Made by a program: the position numbers and the translations under genes. Under the pieces are notes generated by a model. It had not been told where the DNA came from, searched no databases, and worked only from the letters and a program-made list of their open reading frames with translations. Shown here piece by piece: positions 34,936 to 43,076 of a stretch of DNA of 64,000 bases (the first letter of the stretch is position 1; the number at the start of each line of letters is the position of its first letter). This stretch comes from Inhella crocodyli (GTDB taxonomy: Bacteria; Pseudomonadota; Gammaproteobacteria; Burkholderiales; Burkholderiaceae_C): positions 248,001 through 312,000 of the forward strand of contig NZ_SACM01000004.1 of the NCBI RefSeq assembly GCF_004004565.1. The letters run 5' to 3'.

Positions 34936-35733
34936 ATGCCCCTGCGCCCCCGCGACGCCCCCCCCACCTTCACCCTGGCGCGCCGCATCGAGGACGCCGG
35001 GCTCAACGCCAGCGCGCCACCGCAGCAGGCCTTCGTCGACGGCTGGCTGCTGCGCCTGTCCCCGGGCAAGGCCAAGCGCGCGCGCTGCATCAATGCCTTG
35101 CAGCGCGGGCGCATGCCCTTGGACGACATGCTGGCCCGCTGCCGCGCGGCCTTCGCCTCGGCCGGCCTGCCGCTGATGGTGCGCATCACGCCCTTCTCCG
35201 AGCCGCAGGACCTGGACGCACAACTGGCCGCCCGCGGCTGGCACCGCTTTGACGAAACCCGCGTGATGGCGCTCGTTCACCTCGACGCCTTGGCCGACCC
35301 GGCGCTGCAGCCCGGTCAGCGCCTGCTGCCTTTGAACGCCAGCGCCTACGCCCAGACCGTGGGCGAGCTGCGCGGCACCTCGGCCGAGGGCATCGCCGCG
35401 CACGCCGAGCGCCTGGTGGCCAGCCCCGTGCCCTACCAAGGCTTCGCGCTCACCGGGCGCGACGGCACCTTGCAGGCCGTGGGGCAATTCGCCTTGGGCG
35501 ACGATGGCTTGGCCGGTTTGTACGACGTCTTCGTGCCCACGGCCCAGCGCCGCCAGGGCCACGCCCGGCGCCTGTGCCTGAGCCTGCTGCGCGCGGCCGC
35601 CGCCCAAGGGGCGCGGCATGCGTACCTGCAGGTCAGCGACGACAACGCCAGCGCCGTGGCGCTGTACGAGCAAATCGGGTTCGTGTTTGCCTACCGTTAC
35701 CACTACCGCAGTGAGGAAGCCCATGTCGAATGA
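34936..35733 (+). CDS. GNAT-family N-acetyltransferase
   Basis: A 265-residue protein. The C-terminal half (about 140-260) is a GNAT domain with GLYDVFVPTAQRRQGHARRL, the acetyl-CoA pyrophosphate loop, and ASAVALYEQIGFVFAYRY. The N-terminal half (FVDGWLLRLSPGKAKRARC) matches the extension seen in a betaproteobacterial group of these enzymes. It follows parA by 7 bases and overlaps the next gene by 11, so it is likely in the parA operon. Substrate unknown. Confidence 0.88.
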   Translation: MPLRPRDAPPTFTLARRIEDAGLNASAPPQQAFVDGWLLRLSPGKAKRARCINALQRGRMPLDDMLARCRAAFASAGLPLMVRITPFSEPQDLDAQLAARGWHRFDETRVMALVHLDALADPALQPGQRLLPLNASAYAQTVGELRGTSAEGIAAHAERLVASPVPYQGFALTGRDGTLQAVGQFALGDDGLAGLYDVFVPTAQRRQGHARRLCLSLLRAAAAQGARHAYLQVSDDNASAVALYEQIGFVFAYRYHYRSEEAHVE

Positions 35734-36580
35734 CGTCTGTGAAGAAACCGGCTCGAACCAGCAGCGCCGTGCCTTGGTGATGGGGGCCTTTGCCGCCGCC
35801 GCCCTGCCCGTGGCGGCCAGCACCATCAAGACGCCGCACGACGGCCTGACGGCCGGCGAGATCAGCATCGACGTCAACGGCTTCGCCATGCCGGCCTACC
35901 GCGCCATGCCCGCCAAAGCCCGGGGCAAGCTGCCGGTGGTGCTGCTGGTCAGCGAAATCTTCGGCATCCACGAGCACATCGCCGACGTGGCCCGCCGCTT
36001 CGCCAAGGCCGGCTACCTGTGCATCGCCCCGGAACTCTTCGTGCGCCAGGGCGACGCGATGAACCAGCCCGACATCCAAACCCTGGTGCGCGAGGTCATC
36101 AGCAAGGTGCCCGACGCCCAGGTCATGGGCGACCTCGACGCCTGCGCCGCCTGGGCGGCCAAGAACGGCGGCGACCCCAAGAAGCTGGCCATCACCGGCT
36201 TCTGCTACGGCGGCCGCATCACCTGGCTGTACGCCGCCCACAACCCGGCCGTGAAGGCCGGCGTGGCCTGGTATGGTCGGTTGGTGGGCACTAGCTCCGC
36301 GCTGACACCTCGCCATCCCATCGATGTGGTCAGCCAGCTCAAGGCGCCGGTGCTGGGCCTGTACGCCGGCGACGACCCCGGCATCCCCAACAACACCGTG
36401 GCCCAGATGCAAAACGCGCTGGCCGCCTCGCCCAACCCGGCGGCGCGCAACAGCGACTTCGTGCTCTACCGCAACGCCAAGCACGGCTTCCACGCCGACT
36501 ACCGGCCGATGTACGACGAGGCCTCGGCCAAGGACGGCTGGGCACGCTGCCTGGCCTGGTTCCAACGGCATGGGGTGTAG
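35723..36580 (+). CDS. dienelactone hydrolase family protein with Tat-like signal
   Basis: A 285-residue alpha/beta hydrolase of the dienelactone hydrolase family. The nucleophile is Cys in ITGFCYGGRIT; the acid is in YAGDDPGIP and the histidine in KHGFHADYRP. The N-terminus NQQRRALVMGAFAAAALP followed by VAAS looks like a twin-arginine export signal. It overlaps the GNAT gene by 11 bases and the next gene by 11 bases. The physiological substrate is unknown; family members act on lactones and esters. Confidence 0.9.
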   Translation: MSNDVCEETGSNQQRRALVMGAFAAAALPVAASTIKTPHDGLTAGEISIDVNGFAMPAYRAMPAKARGKLPVVLLVSEIFGIHEHIADVARRFAKAGYLCIAPELFVRQGDAMNQPDIQTLVREVISKVPDAQVMGDLDACAAWAAKNGGDPKKLAITGFCYGGRITWLYAAHNPAVKAGVAWYGRLVGTSSALTPRHPIDVVSQLKAPVLGLYAGDDPGIPNNTVAQMQNALAASPNPAARNSDFVLYRNAKHGFHADYRPMYDEASAKDGWARCLAWFQRHGV

Positions 36581-37052
36581 TCCCGGCGGGCGCCTCGGGC
36601 TTGCCCTGGCCGCCGCCGCCCTGCTGGCGGCTTGCGCCAGCAGGCCACCGGCCCCGGGTCTGCAGCCCTTCCAGACCGACGGCTGCAGCCGCTTTGCCGA
36701 CCGCTCCGAGCGCTCGCGCAGCGATTGGTGCCACTGCTGCGTGGCCCACGACCTGGCCTACTGGCAAGGTGGCACTGTCGTCGAGCGCGAGGCCGCCGAC
36801 GCCGCCTTGCGCCACTGCGTGACCCAAGCCAGCGGCAGCGAGGGCTTGGGCCGCCTGATGCTGGCCGGCGTGCGCGTGGGCGGTGGACCGGCCTGGCCCA
36901 CGCCCTACCGCTGGGGCTACGGCTGGCCAGCCGGCCGCGGTTACGCCCCCCTGAGCCCCGACGAGGCTGCCCAGGTGCGGGCGCTGCGGGCGCAGATCGA
37001 GGTCCGGCCGGAGGTCCTGGCCTGCCCGATTACCGCGCTGCCGTCGCCCTGA
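36570..37052 (+). CDS. lipoprotein with phospholipase A2-like CCxxHD motif
   Basis: A 160-residue protein with a lipoprotein signal (ALLAACAS, lipid Cys near residue 22). The centre reads TDGCSRFADRSERSRSDWCH then CCVAHDLAYWQGG, which is the CCxxHDxxY pattern of secreted phospholipase A2 active sites, where His and Asp form the catalytic dyad. Similar small lipoproteins are common in proteobacteria, as I recall, with no assigned function; enzyme activity is an inference. It overlaps the hydrolase gene by 11 bases, in the parA-led gene string. Confidence 0.8.
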   Translation: MGCSPGGRLGLALAAAALLAACASRPPAPGLQPFQTDGCSRFADRSERSRSDWCHCCVAHDLAYWQGGTVVEREAADAALRHCVTQASGSEGLGRLMLAGVRVGGGPAWPTPYRWGYGWPAGRGYAPLSPDEAAQVRALRAQIEVRPEVLACPITALPSP

Positions 37053-37091
37053 GGCCTGGAAACCGTCCGCGCCCCCTGCGCCAGCCTGGAG

Positions 37092-38036
37092 CTAGAAACG
37101 GTAAGCCAACGCCCGGTCGGCCTCGTCCCGCCGCCGGAACTCCCGCGGGGACACGCCCACCTCGCGCTTGAAGGCCTTGCTGAAGCTGAAGGCGTCTTGG
37201 TAGCCCACGGCCTGGGCCACCTGCTCCAGCGTTTGCTCGGTGCTGCCCAGCAGGCGCATGGCGGCTTGCAGGCGCAGGGTGCGCAGGTGGGCCAAGGGGG
37301 TGTCGCCCATGGCCTCGCGGAAGCGCTCGGCCAGCGCGGTGCGCGACAGCCCGGCTTCCTGCGCCAGGGTTTCCAGCGTCCAGGCCCGCGCCGGCTCGCC
37401 CTGCATCAGGGCCAGCGCGCGGCGCACCTGCGGGTCGCGCACGGCCTGGGCCCAGCCGTGCTCGGCCGGGGCGTGGCGGGCCAGCATCTCGCGCAGCAGG
37501 TAGGTGAAGACCACGTCCATCAGGCCGTTGAGCACCGTCTCGGCGCCCAGCGGGCGTTGGCGCAGCTCGTCGATCAACAGGCCCACCGTCAAGGCCAGGG
37601 GGCCCAGCTTGGGCAGCTCGTCGGCCCGCAGCACGAACCACGCCGGCATCTCGCGGAAGAAGGGGTGCAGCGGGGGGTTCCACAGCTGGTAGGCGCCGCC
37701 GATGACGGTGGCCTCACCCGGCGCAACCGCGCCCACGTCGTCGTCCGCGCCGATGGTTTGCACCGGCAGGCCGTCCACCCCGGGCCCCAAGCTCAGCAGG
37801 TGCTCGCAGCCCCGCGCCATGAGGGCCAGGTCCCCGGCACGCAGGGCCAGGGGCGTGCCCAAGCCCGGCGCGTGCACGTGCAACTCGCCCTGCGTCACCA
37901 CGTGCAGACCGATGCTCTTCTCGCAGGGGAAGCGCAGCGCCACCCCAGCGGGCACGCGCCGCTGCCCCAGCAGGCGCCGGCGCACGCCGGCCTGGCTCAG
38001 CAGGTCGGTCAACAGGTCGAGGCGGTCGGTGTTCAT
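37092..38036 (-). CDS. AraC-family regulator with cupin sensor
   Basis: A 314-residue regulator: an N-terminal AraC-binding/cupin-6 domain (about 20-200, IGLHVVTQGELHVHAPG, LALRAGDLALMARG) and two C-terminal helix-turn-helix motifs (TLETLAQEAGLSRTALAERF, LEQVAQAVGYQDAFSFSKAF). It is divergent from the NmrA-type gene, which it probably controls; this arrangement is common. The effector is unknown. Confidence 0.92.
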   Translation of the reverse strand: MNTDRLDLLTDLLSQAGVRRRLLGQRRVPAGVALRFPCEKSIGLHVVTQGELHVHAPGLGTPLALRAGDLALMARGCEHLLSLGPGVDGLPVQTIGADDDVGAVAPGEATVIGGAYQLWNPPLHPFFREMPAWFVLRADELPKLGPLALTVGLLIDELRQRPLGAETVLNGLMDVVFTYLLREMLARHAPAEHGWAQAVRDPQVRRALALMQGEPARAWTLETLAQEAGLSRTALAERFREAMGDTPLAHLRTLRLQAAMRLLGSTEQTLEQVAQAVGYQDAFSFSKAFKREVGVSPREFRRRDEADRALAYRF

Positions 38037-38144
38037 GGTTCAGAAGTCCGTACGGAATGACATGCATTGTGAACTTACCGCCATTTGAAGTACAGGCTTG
38101 CCGCCGAACAATGGCGCCATCGCAACCCACCCAGGAGCCTTTCC
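38037..38144. promoter_or_regulatory. divergent control region between araC-type and nmrA-type genes
   Basis: This 108-base gap is AT-richer than its flanks and contains the palindrome TCCGTACGGA (38047-38056), a possible -35 TTGTGA (38067-38072) and a weak -10 TACAGG (38091-38096) facing right. CCAGGAG 6 bases before the ATG at 38145 is a good ribosome-binding site. The AraC-type product probably binds here. Confidence 0.5.
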
Positions 38145-38978
38145 ATGGCCACCCTCCTTGTCGTCGGCGCCAGCGGCACCGTCGGTTCTGAACTCTCCAA
38201 GCAACTGGCCGCCGCCGGCCACACGGTGCGCAAGGCCACGAGCCGCACGCCCTCCGCGCCCGACCAAGTCCCCCTGAACCTGCTGACCGGCGAGGGCCGC
38301 GACACCGCCTTCGCCGGCGTGGACCGCGCCTTCTTCCTGGCGCCCCCCGGGCACACCCGCCAAGACCAGCTGCTGAACCCGCTGGTGGACGCCGCCCGCG
38401 CGCAAGGCGTGCAAAAGGTGGTGCTGATGAGCGCCATGGGGGCCAATGCCGACGAGGCCGCGCCCCTGCGCGTGGCCGAGCGCCACCTGGAAACCTCAGG
38501 CTTGGCCTTCAACGTCATCCGCCCGAACTGGTTCATGCAGAACTTCAACACCTTCTGGCTGCACGGCATCCTGACGCAGGGCCAGATCCTGCTGCCGGTG
38601 GGCGACGCCAAGGGCAGCTTCATCGACGCCCGCGACATCGCCGCCGTGGCCGCCGAGCTGCTGGTCAGCGACCGCTTCAACGGCCAAGACTTCGACCTCA
38701 CCGGCGCCGAAGCCCTGGACCACCACCAAGTGGCCGCGCTGTTGACGCAAGCCACCGGCAAGGCCATCGGCTACACCGACATCCCGCCCGAGGCCATGCG
38801 CGAAGGCCTGCTGGCCGCAGGCTTGCCGGCCGACTACGCCGAGTTCCTGCTGACGATCCTGGGCTACTTCAAGGCCGGCTACTCGGAGCGCATCACCGAC
38901 GCGGTGCAAGCCATCACCGGCCGCGCCCCGCGCACGCTGGCGCAGTACGCGGCGGACTACAAAGCGGCGTGGGCCTGA
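38145..38978 (+). CDS. NmrA-like NAD(P)-binding oxidoreductase
   Basis: A 277-residue atypical short-chain reductase of the NmrA/QOR2 type: VVGASGTVGSELSKQL nucleotide-binding loop, VQKVVLMSAMGAN, NVIRPNWFMQNF and a SFIDARDIAAVAAELL segment. It lacks the YxxxK catalytic pair of classical reductases, so it may be a redox sensor or a quinone/flavin reductase. It is divergent from an AraC-type regulator and its stop abuts that of the GlxA-type gene on the other strand. Confidence 0.9.
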   Translation: MATLLVVGASGTVGSELSKQLAAAGHTVRKATSRTPSAPDQVPLNLLTGEGRDTAFAGVDRAFFLAPPGHTRQDQLLNPLVDAARAQGVQKVVLMSAMGANADEAAPLRVAERHLETSGLAFNVIRPNWFMQNFNTFWLHGILTQGQILLPVGDAKGSFIDARDIAAVAAELLVSDRFNGQDFDLTGAEALDHHQVAALLTQATGKAIGYTDIPPEAMREGLLAAGLPADYAEFLLTILGYFKAGYSERITDAVQAITGRAPRTLAQYAADYKAAWA

Positions 38979-39968
38979 TCAGGCCTGTGGCCCGACGGGC
39001 GCGGCGTGCCCTTGGGTACGCCGGTACTCGGCAGGTGACAGGCCCAAGCGGCGCTGAAAGGCGCGGCCCATCACCGTGTCGCTGCCAAAACCCGCCGCCC
39101 GCGCGGCGGCTTTGGCGCTGGCGCCCGCGGCCAGCTGCTCGCGCGCCGCTTGCAGACGCAGCTGCTCCACAAATGCCGCGGGCGTTTGCCCCGTGGCTTC
39201 CACGAAGTGGCGGTGGAAGCTGCGCGGGCTCTCGCCCGCCTGCTCGGCCAATCGCTCCACCGTCAGCGCTTCGGTCAGGCGCGCCCGCGCCCAGTCCACC
39301 AAGGCGCCATAGCGCCCGGCCTGCGCCTGCAGCACGTCGGCGTACTGGCTTTGGTTGCCCACGCGGTGCGCCGGCAGGATCAGCTCTTGCGCCACGCGCG
39401 CCGCGAGCCATCGCCCGCCGTCGGCGGCCACCATGGCCAGCGCCATGTCAATGCCGGCCGACACGCCGCCGCTGGTCCACAGCCGACCGCTCTGCACATA
39501 CAGCGCGTCCTCTTCGACCCGCACCGCCGGAAAGCCCTGCCGCAGTCGCGCCGCGCCCGCCCAGTGCGTGGTGGCGCGGTGCCCGTCCAGCAAGCCCCAG
39601 GCCGCCAGCAAGAAGGCGCCGGAGCACACCGAGCCCAAGCGTTGCAAGCGCGGGGCCGCCGCGCGCACGGCCCGGGCGGTGGTGGCATCCAGGGCGGCGG
39701 TGCGCAGCTCGGCCTCGCGTGCCGCCCCCGTCAGCAACAGCGTGTGCAGCCGGGCCAAGCGCGCCGGCGTGGCCGCCTCGGTGGCCAGGCTCACCCCACT
39801 GCTGGTGCGCACCGCGCCGCCTTCGGGCGACAACAAGCGCACGCGGTACATCGGCGTCGGGGCCAAGCGGTTGGCCACGTCGAACACGTCGGCCGGGCCG
39901 GCGGCGTCCAGCAACTGGCTGCCCGTGAACACCAGCAGACCGACGGCACGCACGTTGGCAGGATTCAT
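38979..39968 (-). CDS. GlxA-family AraC regulator (DJ-1/PfpI plus HTH)
   Basis: A 329-residue regulator with an N-terminal DJ-1/PfpI-like domain (VGLLVFTGSQLLDAAGPADV, SVCSGAFLLAAWGLLDG) and a C-terminal AraC DNA-binding domain (LTVERLAEQAGESPRSFHRH, KAAARAAGFGSDTVMGRAF). It is divergent, with a 73-base gap, from a stand-alone DJ-1/PfpI gene that is its likely target. Such regulators often govern isonitrile or amide metabolism. Confidence 0.9.
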   Translation of the reverse strand: MNPANVRAVGLLVFTGSQLLDAAGPADVFDVANRLAPTPMYRVRLLSPEGGAVRTSSGVSLATEAATPARLARLHTLLLTGAAREAELRTAALDATTARAVRAAAPRLQRLGSVCSGAFLLAAWGLLDGHRATTHWAGAARLRQGFPAVRVEEDALYVQSGRLWTSGGVSAGIDMALAMVAADGGRWLAARVAQELILPAHRVGNQSQYADVLQAQAGRYGALVDWARARLTEALTVERLAEQAGESPRSFHRHFVEATGQTPAAFVEQLRLQAAREQLAAGASAKAAARAAGFGSDTVMGRAFQRRLGLSPAEYRRTQGHAAPVGPQA

Positions 39969-40041
39969 CGAACCATTGTCATGGCTGCCACGGCGGATGG
40001 CGCGCACCATGGCGGCCTCGTCACTCCAAGGCCCTGCTGCC

Positions 40042-40689
40042 ATGACCTCCCTCCAAGTTGGCCTGCTCCTCTTTCCCGGCGTCACCGCCCTCGACTTCGT
40101 CGGCCCCGCCCAGGTGCTGGCCACCCGAGCGCACACGCAGTTGCACCACGTTTGGAAGGACTTGGCCCCCGTCATGAGCGACGTAGGCCTGGCCCTGAGC
40201 CCCACCACCACGCTGGAGGCCTGCCCGCCGCTCGATCTGCTCGTCGTGGCCGGCGGCCCCGGCCAAGCCGCTTTGATGAGCGACGGCCCGCTGCTGCGTT
40301 GGATCGCCACCCGAGGCCGCGCGGCACGCTGCGTGGCCAGCGCCTGCACCGGCTCGCTGTTGCTCGGTGCGGCCGGTCTGCTGCAGGGTCGGCGTGCCGC
40401 CAGCCACTGGGCGTTTCGCGACCTGCTGGTGCACTTCGGCGCCACGCCCGACCCGGCCCGCGTCGTGGTCGACGGACCGATCGTCACGGGGGGCGGCGTG
40501 ACGGCTTGCCTGGACATGGCGTTCCGGCTGCTGGCCGAGCTCGACGGGCGCGAGACCGCCGAAGATGCCATCCTGCGCCTGGAGTACGCGCCCGAGCCGC
40601 CCTTCGCCACCGGCCGGCCCGAAGGACTGCCGGCGGCGCAAGTGGCCCGCGTGCGCGAGCACCTGTGGCGCGAGGCGGGCTTGGCCTGA
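40042..40689 (+). CDS. DJ-1/PfpI family protein, isonitrile-hydratase-like
   Basis: A 215-residue DJ-1/PfpI protein: VGLLLFPGVTALDFVGPAQV, DLLVVAGGPGQ, and nucleophile cysteine in VASACTGSLLLGAAGLL, followed by RRAASHWAF and VDGPIVTGGGVTACLDMA. The motifs fit the InhA isonitrile hydratase group. It is divergent from a GlxA-type regulator. Activity is inferred, not proven. Confidence 0.9.
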   Translation: MTSLQVGLLLFPGVTALDFVGPAQVLATRAHTQLHHVWKDLAPVMSDVGLALSPTTTLEACPPLDLLVVAGGPGQAALMSDGPLLRWIATRGRAARCVASACTGSLLLGAAGLLQGRRAASHWAFRDLLVHFGATPDPARVVVDGPIVTGGGVTACLDMAFRLLAELDGRETAEDAILRLEYAPEPPFATGRPEGLPAAQVARVREHLWREAGLA

Positions 40690-40792
40690 GCGAGAGCCCC
40701 GGGTTTCCCTGAGTCGGCATGCTTGACGCCGCCCGCGCGCGGGCCGAGCGCGGCACCGGCAAGTCCCCGCCGGCAAAGGCCATGCGTGGGGC

Positions 40793-40808
40793 TGGCGCAT
40801 AACTTGCA
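40793..40808 (+). promoter_or_regulatory. sigma-54 (RpoN) promoter of the PEP-CTERM gene
   Basis: TGGCGCATAACTTGCA matches the -24/-12 consensus TGGCACG-N4-TTGCW well. The invariant GG (40794-40795) and GC (40806-40807) are separated by exactly 10 bases. Transcription would begin near 40819, giving a ~24-base leader before the ATG at 40843. It is a close fit and depends on an enhancer-binding activator. Confidence 0.8.
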
Positions 40809-40842
40809 GTTATTGCGCCATTCCCCACCGAGGCTCACTTCC

Positions 40843-41418
40843 ATGAAAAAGACATTCACCGCGATCGCCCTGTCCCTGGCCAGCCTGGCCGCGTCGGCCG
40901 CGCCGACCTACGTCTACGACTTCACCTTTGACGGCACGACGACCACGACGAATGCCACGGCCGCCGGCAACCAATTGCAGAACGGCCAATCGGTGGGCAT
41001 GACCCTGCGCGCCGCCGGCAACGACTTCTTCAGGGCCAACGCCACGTGGGGCGTGTGGGCCCCGATCTTGATGGGCGAGAACGCCACCCGCATCGGCGAC
41101 CTCACCTTCACGTTCTGGCTGGACGGCATCGCCGTGGGCTCCGGCTCGTACAGCGCCCAAGCGCACACCTACGTCCACCTTGCCAACGCCGCGCCGCTGG
41201 CCATGGGCACGGCCTTCGACGTGTTCTCCTGGGAGTTCACCCTCGTCTCGTCGGACAGCGCCTCCAACACGATGAACAGCGTTTTCAACACGAGCAACCC
41301 CACCCTGGGCACCACCGTCTACGAGCGCGGCCAAGCCGTCCCTGAGCCCTCCAGCCTGCTCTTGCTGGCCGCCGCCGTCGGCGGCCTGTTGGCCCGCCGT
41401 CGCATCGCGAAAGCCTGA
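40843..41418 (+). CDS. PEP-CTERM sorted exported protein
   Basis: A 191-residue protein with a signal peptide (MKKTFTAIALSLASLAASAA) and a C-terminal PEP-CTERM sorting signal: VPEPSSLLLLAAAVGGLLA then RRRIAKA. By family knowledge such proteins are cleaved by an exosortase (EpsH type) and linked to surface polysaccharide. The middle is threonine/asparagine-rich (TTTTTNATAAGNQ) with no recognised domain; HFTFWLDGIA-like beta-strands suggest a beta-sandwich. A sigma-54 promoter precedes it and a strong terminator follows, so it is monocistronic. No exosortase gene is in the window. Confidence 0.9.
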   Translation: MKKTFTAIALSLASLAASAAPTYVYDFTFDGTTTTTNATAAGNQLQNGQSVGMTLRAAGNDFFRANATWGVWAPILMGENATRIGDLTFTFWLDGIAVGSGSYSAQAHTYVHLANAAPLAMGTAFDVFSWEFTLVSSDSASNTMNSVFNTSNPTLGTTVYERGQAVPEPSSLLLLAAAVGGLLARRRIAKA

Positions 41419-41449
41419 GTCTGCGGCGCCTTTGGGGCGCAGCAACGCG

Positions 41450-41480
41450 AAAGGGCGGTGCTTGGGCACCGCCCTTTTTT
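41450..41480. terminator. rho-independent terminator after the PEP-CTERM gene
   Basis: AAGGGCGGTGC-TTGG-GCACCGCCCTT followed by TTTT gives an 11-base-pair stem, a 4-base loop and a U run. Because A residues precede the stem it may also work for the convergent gene that ends at 41497. Confidence 0.93.
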
Positions 41481-41496
41481 CATGGCTTGCCGCGGC

Positions 41497-42138
41497 TCAG
41501 CGCTCCGGCCGGTCCCACAGCGCCTGGGCCAAGTCCGACACGTCGATCGCCTCGCCGGCAATGGCCGCCGCCTGCCGCCAAGCCAGGGGCTCGGGCGCGG
41601 CCTTGCGCGGCCAGGGGGCGCCGTCCAGGCTGAGCTTCAGGGCGATCAGCACCGGCCCTTGGCGCACCACGGGCGGCAGGGTGCGGGCGGTGCGTTGGCG
41701 CAGGGCGTCGGCCAGGGCTTCGGGCAGCGGGGGCTCGACGTCCAACCACAGGCGGGCCTGCTGGCCGGGCCGCACGGCCAGCACCACGAAGCCCGCCGCC
41801 GGCTGGGGCAGGGCATGGGCGCGAATCGCCTCGAACCACGCGGCGCGAACGGCGTTGACGTAGTCGCCGTAGGCGTCCACCGAAGGCACGCGGGCGCGCA
41901 ACTCGGCATCGGGCTGCAACAGCACCACCTCGTGGCGCGTGAGCTCCGCGGCCCGCGCTGGAACGAGCACGCTCAGCAGCGCCAGCGTGGCCGCGCCAAC
42001 GCGCAGGGTCAAAGCCCCAGCCCTTCGGTTGCTTTGCACCTTGGGCAGGTTCAAAGCCCCAGCCCTTCGGCTGCTTTGCACCTTGGGCAGGTTCAAAGCC
42101 CCAGCCCTTCGGCTGCTTTGCACCTTGGGCAGGTTCAA
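41497..42138 (-). CDS. secreted hypothetical protein with repeat-extended N-terminus
   Basis: The 213-residue frame begins at a TTG that overlaps the argC stop (TTGA). Its first 42 residues are three copies of the 14-residue unit [14 protein letters not shown], encoded by the 42-base DNA repeat. After them comes a normal signal peptide ([20 protein letters not shown], then AEL). Each DNA copy supplies the same GAAGGG...TTG start signal, at 42138, 42096, 42054 and 42012; the last would start the protein directly at the signal peptide and may be the functional one. The mature part (about 150 residues, [36 protein letters not shown]) has no family I recognise. Confidence 0.7.
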   Translation of the reverse strand: MNLPKVQSSRRAGALNLPKVQSSRRAGALNLPKVQSNRRAGALTLRVGAATLALLSVLVPARAAELTRHEVVLLQPDAELRARVPSVDAYGDYVNAVRAAWFEAIRAHALPQPAAGFVVLAVRPGQQARLWLDVEPPLPEALADALRQRTARTLPPVVRQGPVLIALKLSLDGAPWPRKAAPEPLAWRQAAAIAGEAIDVSDLAQALWDRPER

Positions 42139-42153
42139 AGCCCCAGCCCTTCG
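42010..42153. repeat. 42-base tandem repeat, three full copies and a partial fourth
   Basis: Copies begin at 42010, 42052, 42094 and 42136 (plus-strand motif CAAAGCCCCAGCCCTTCGG...). The copies are nearly identical; the one at 42010 differs by at least one base. The partial fourth copy is the 3' end of argC, including its stop. So the unit combines the argC tail and the spacer after it, and the array grew by tandem duplication. Unit length is a multiple of three, which keeps the following frame open. Confidence 0.93.
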
Positions 42154-43076
42154 TCCACCCCCAGGTGGACGTTCATGCTTTGCACGGCCGCGCCGCTGGC
42201 GCCCTTGCCCAGGTTGTCCAGGCGGGCCATGACCATCGCGTGCCGCTCGCTGGCGAACACGAAGACGTCCACACGGTTGGTGTCGTTGCAGGCCTGCACG
42301 TCGAAGAAGCCGTCCTTCAACGCGTCGGCGTCGCGCAGCGGCATCACGCGCACGAAGGGCTCGCCGCTGTAGCGGGCGGCCAGGGCCGCGTGCAGCAGTT
42401 CGGGCGTGGTGCCGGGCTTCAGGTCGGCCAGGTGCAGGGGCACGCTCACCGCCAGGCCTTTGTAGAAGGGCCCGACGATGGGTTGGAACAGCGGCGGGCT
42501 CGTCAGGCCGGTGTGCGCGGCCATCTCGGGCTGGTGCTTGTGGGTCAGCGTCAGCGCGTAGGGGCGGGGGCTCAGCAGCTTGGCGTCACCGCCCGCTTCG
42601 TACTGGGCAATCATGCTTTTGCCGCCGCCCGAGTACCCGGTGATGCTGTTGGCGCTGATGCGCGCGTCCGCCGGCACCAGGCCGGCGTCCACCAGGGGGC
42701 GCAGCGCCAGGATGAAGGCGCTGGCGTGGCAGCCGGGGTTGGCGATGCGCTTGCTGGCGCGCAGCTTGGCGCGCTGGTCGCTGGCCAGCTCGGGCAGGCC
42801 AAAGGCCCAGCCGGCTTGCGTGCGGTGCGCGGTGCTGGCGTCGATGACGCAGGTGTTGGGGTTGTCGATCAGCGCCACGGCCTCCTTGGCCGCGGCGTCG
42901 GGCAGGCACAAGAAGGCGACGTCGGCCGCGTTGAGCAGGCGGGCGCGCTCGGCGCTGTCCTTGCGCTTGTCGCTGTCGATGACCAGCAGTTCGATGTCGG
43001 CGCGCTGCGCCAGATACTCGTGGATGCGCAGGCCCGTGGTGCCTTCGTGACCGTCAACGAACACCTTAGTCGTCAT
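42135..43076 (-). CDS. argC: N-acetyl-gamma-glutamyl-phosphate reductase, short type
   Basis: A 313-residue ArgC of the shorter type 2 form: [18 protein letters not shown] nucleotide-binding start, [10 protein letters not shown], the active-site cysteine in [25 protein letters not shown] and a histidine in HKHQPEM. It catalyses the third step of arginine synthesis, reducing N-acetylglutamyl phosphate with NADPH. The start codon shares the bases CATG with the divergent hydrolase gene. Its C-terminal GVDEGLGL is encoded in the first repeat copy. No other arg genes are adjacent. Confidence 0.95.
   Translation of the reverse strand: MTTKVFVDGHEGTTGLRIHEYLAQRADIELLVIDSDKRKDSAERARLLNAADVAFLCLPDAAAKEAVALIDNPNTCVIDASTAHRTQAGWAFGLPELASDQRAKLRASKRIANPGCHASAFILALRPLVDAGLVPADARISANSITGYSGGGKSMIAQYEAGGDAKLLSPRPYALTLTHKHQPEMAAHTGLTSPPLFQPIVGPFYKGLAVSVPLHLADLKPGTTPELLHAALAARYSGEPFVRVMPLRDADALKDGFFDVQACNDTNRVDVFVFASERHAMVMARLDNLGKGASGAAVQSMNVHLGVDEGLGL

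Noticed and set aside
40842-41418. A lipid or LPXTG type anchor on the PEP-CTERM protein
   Set aside because: The tail has VPEP, a hydrophobic helix and a basic RRR end, the exosortase type, with no LPXTG.
42010-42153. CRISPR array
   Set aside because: The 42-base units are directly adjacent with no spacers, and the unit is the argC tail; no cas genes occur.
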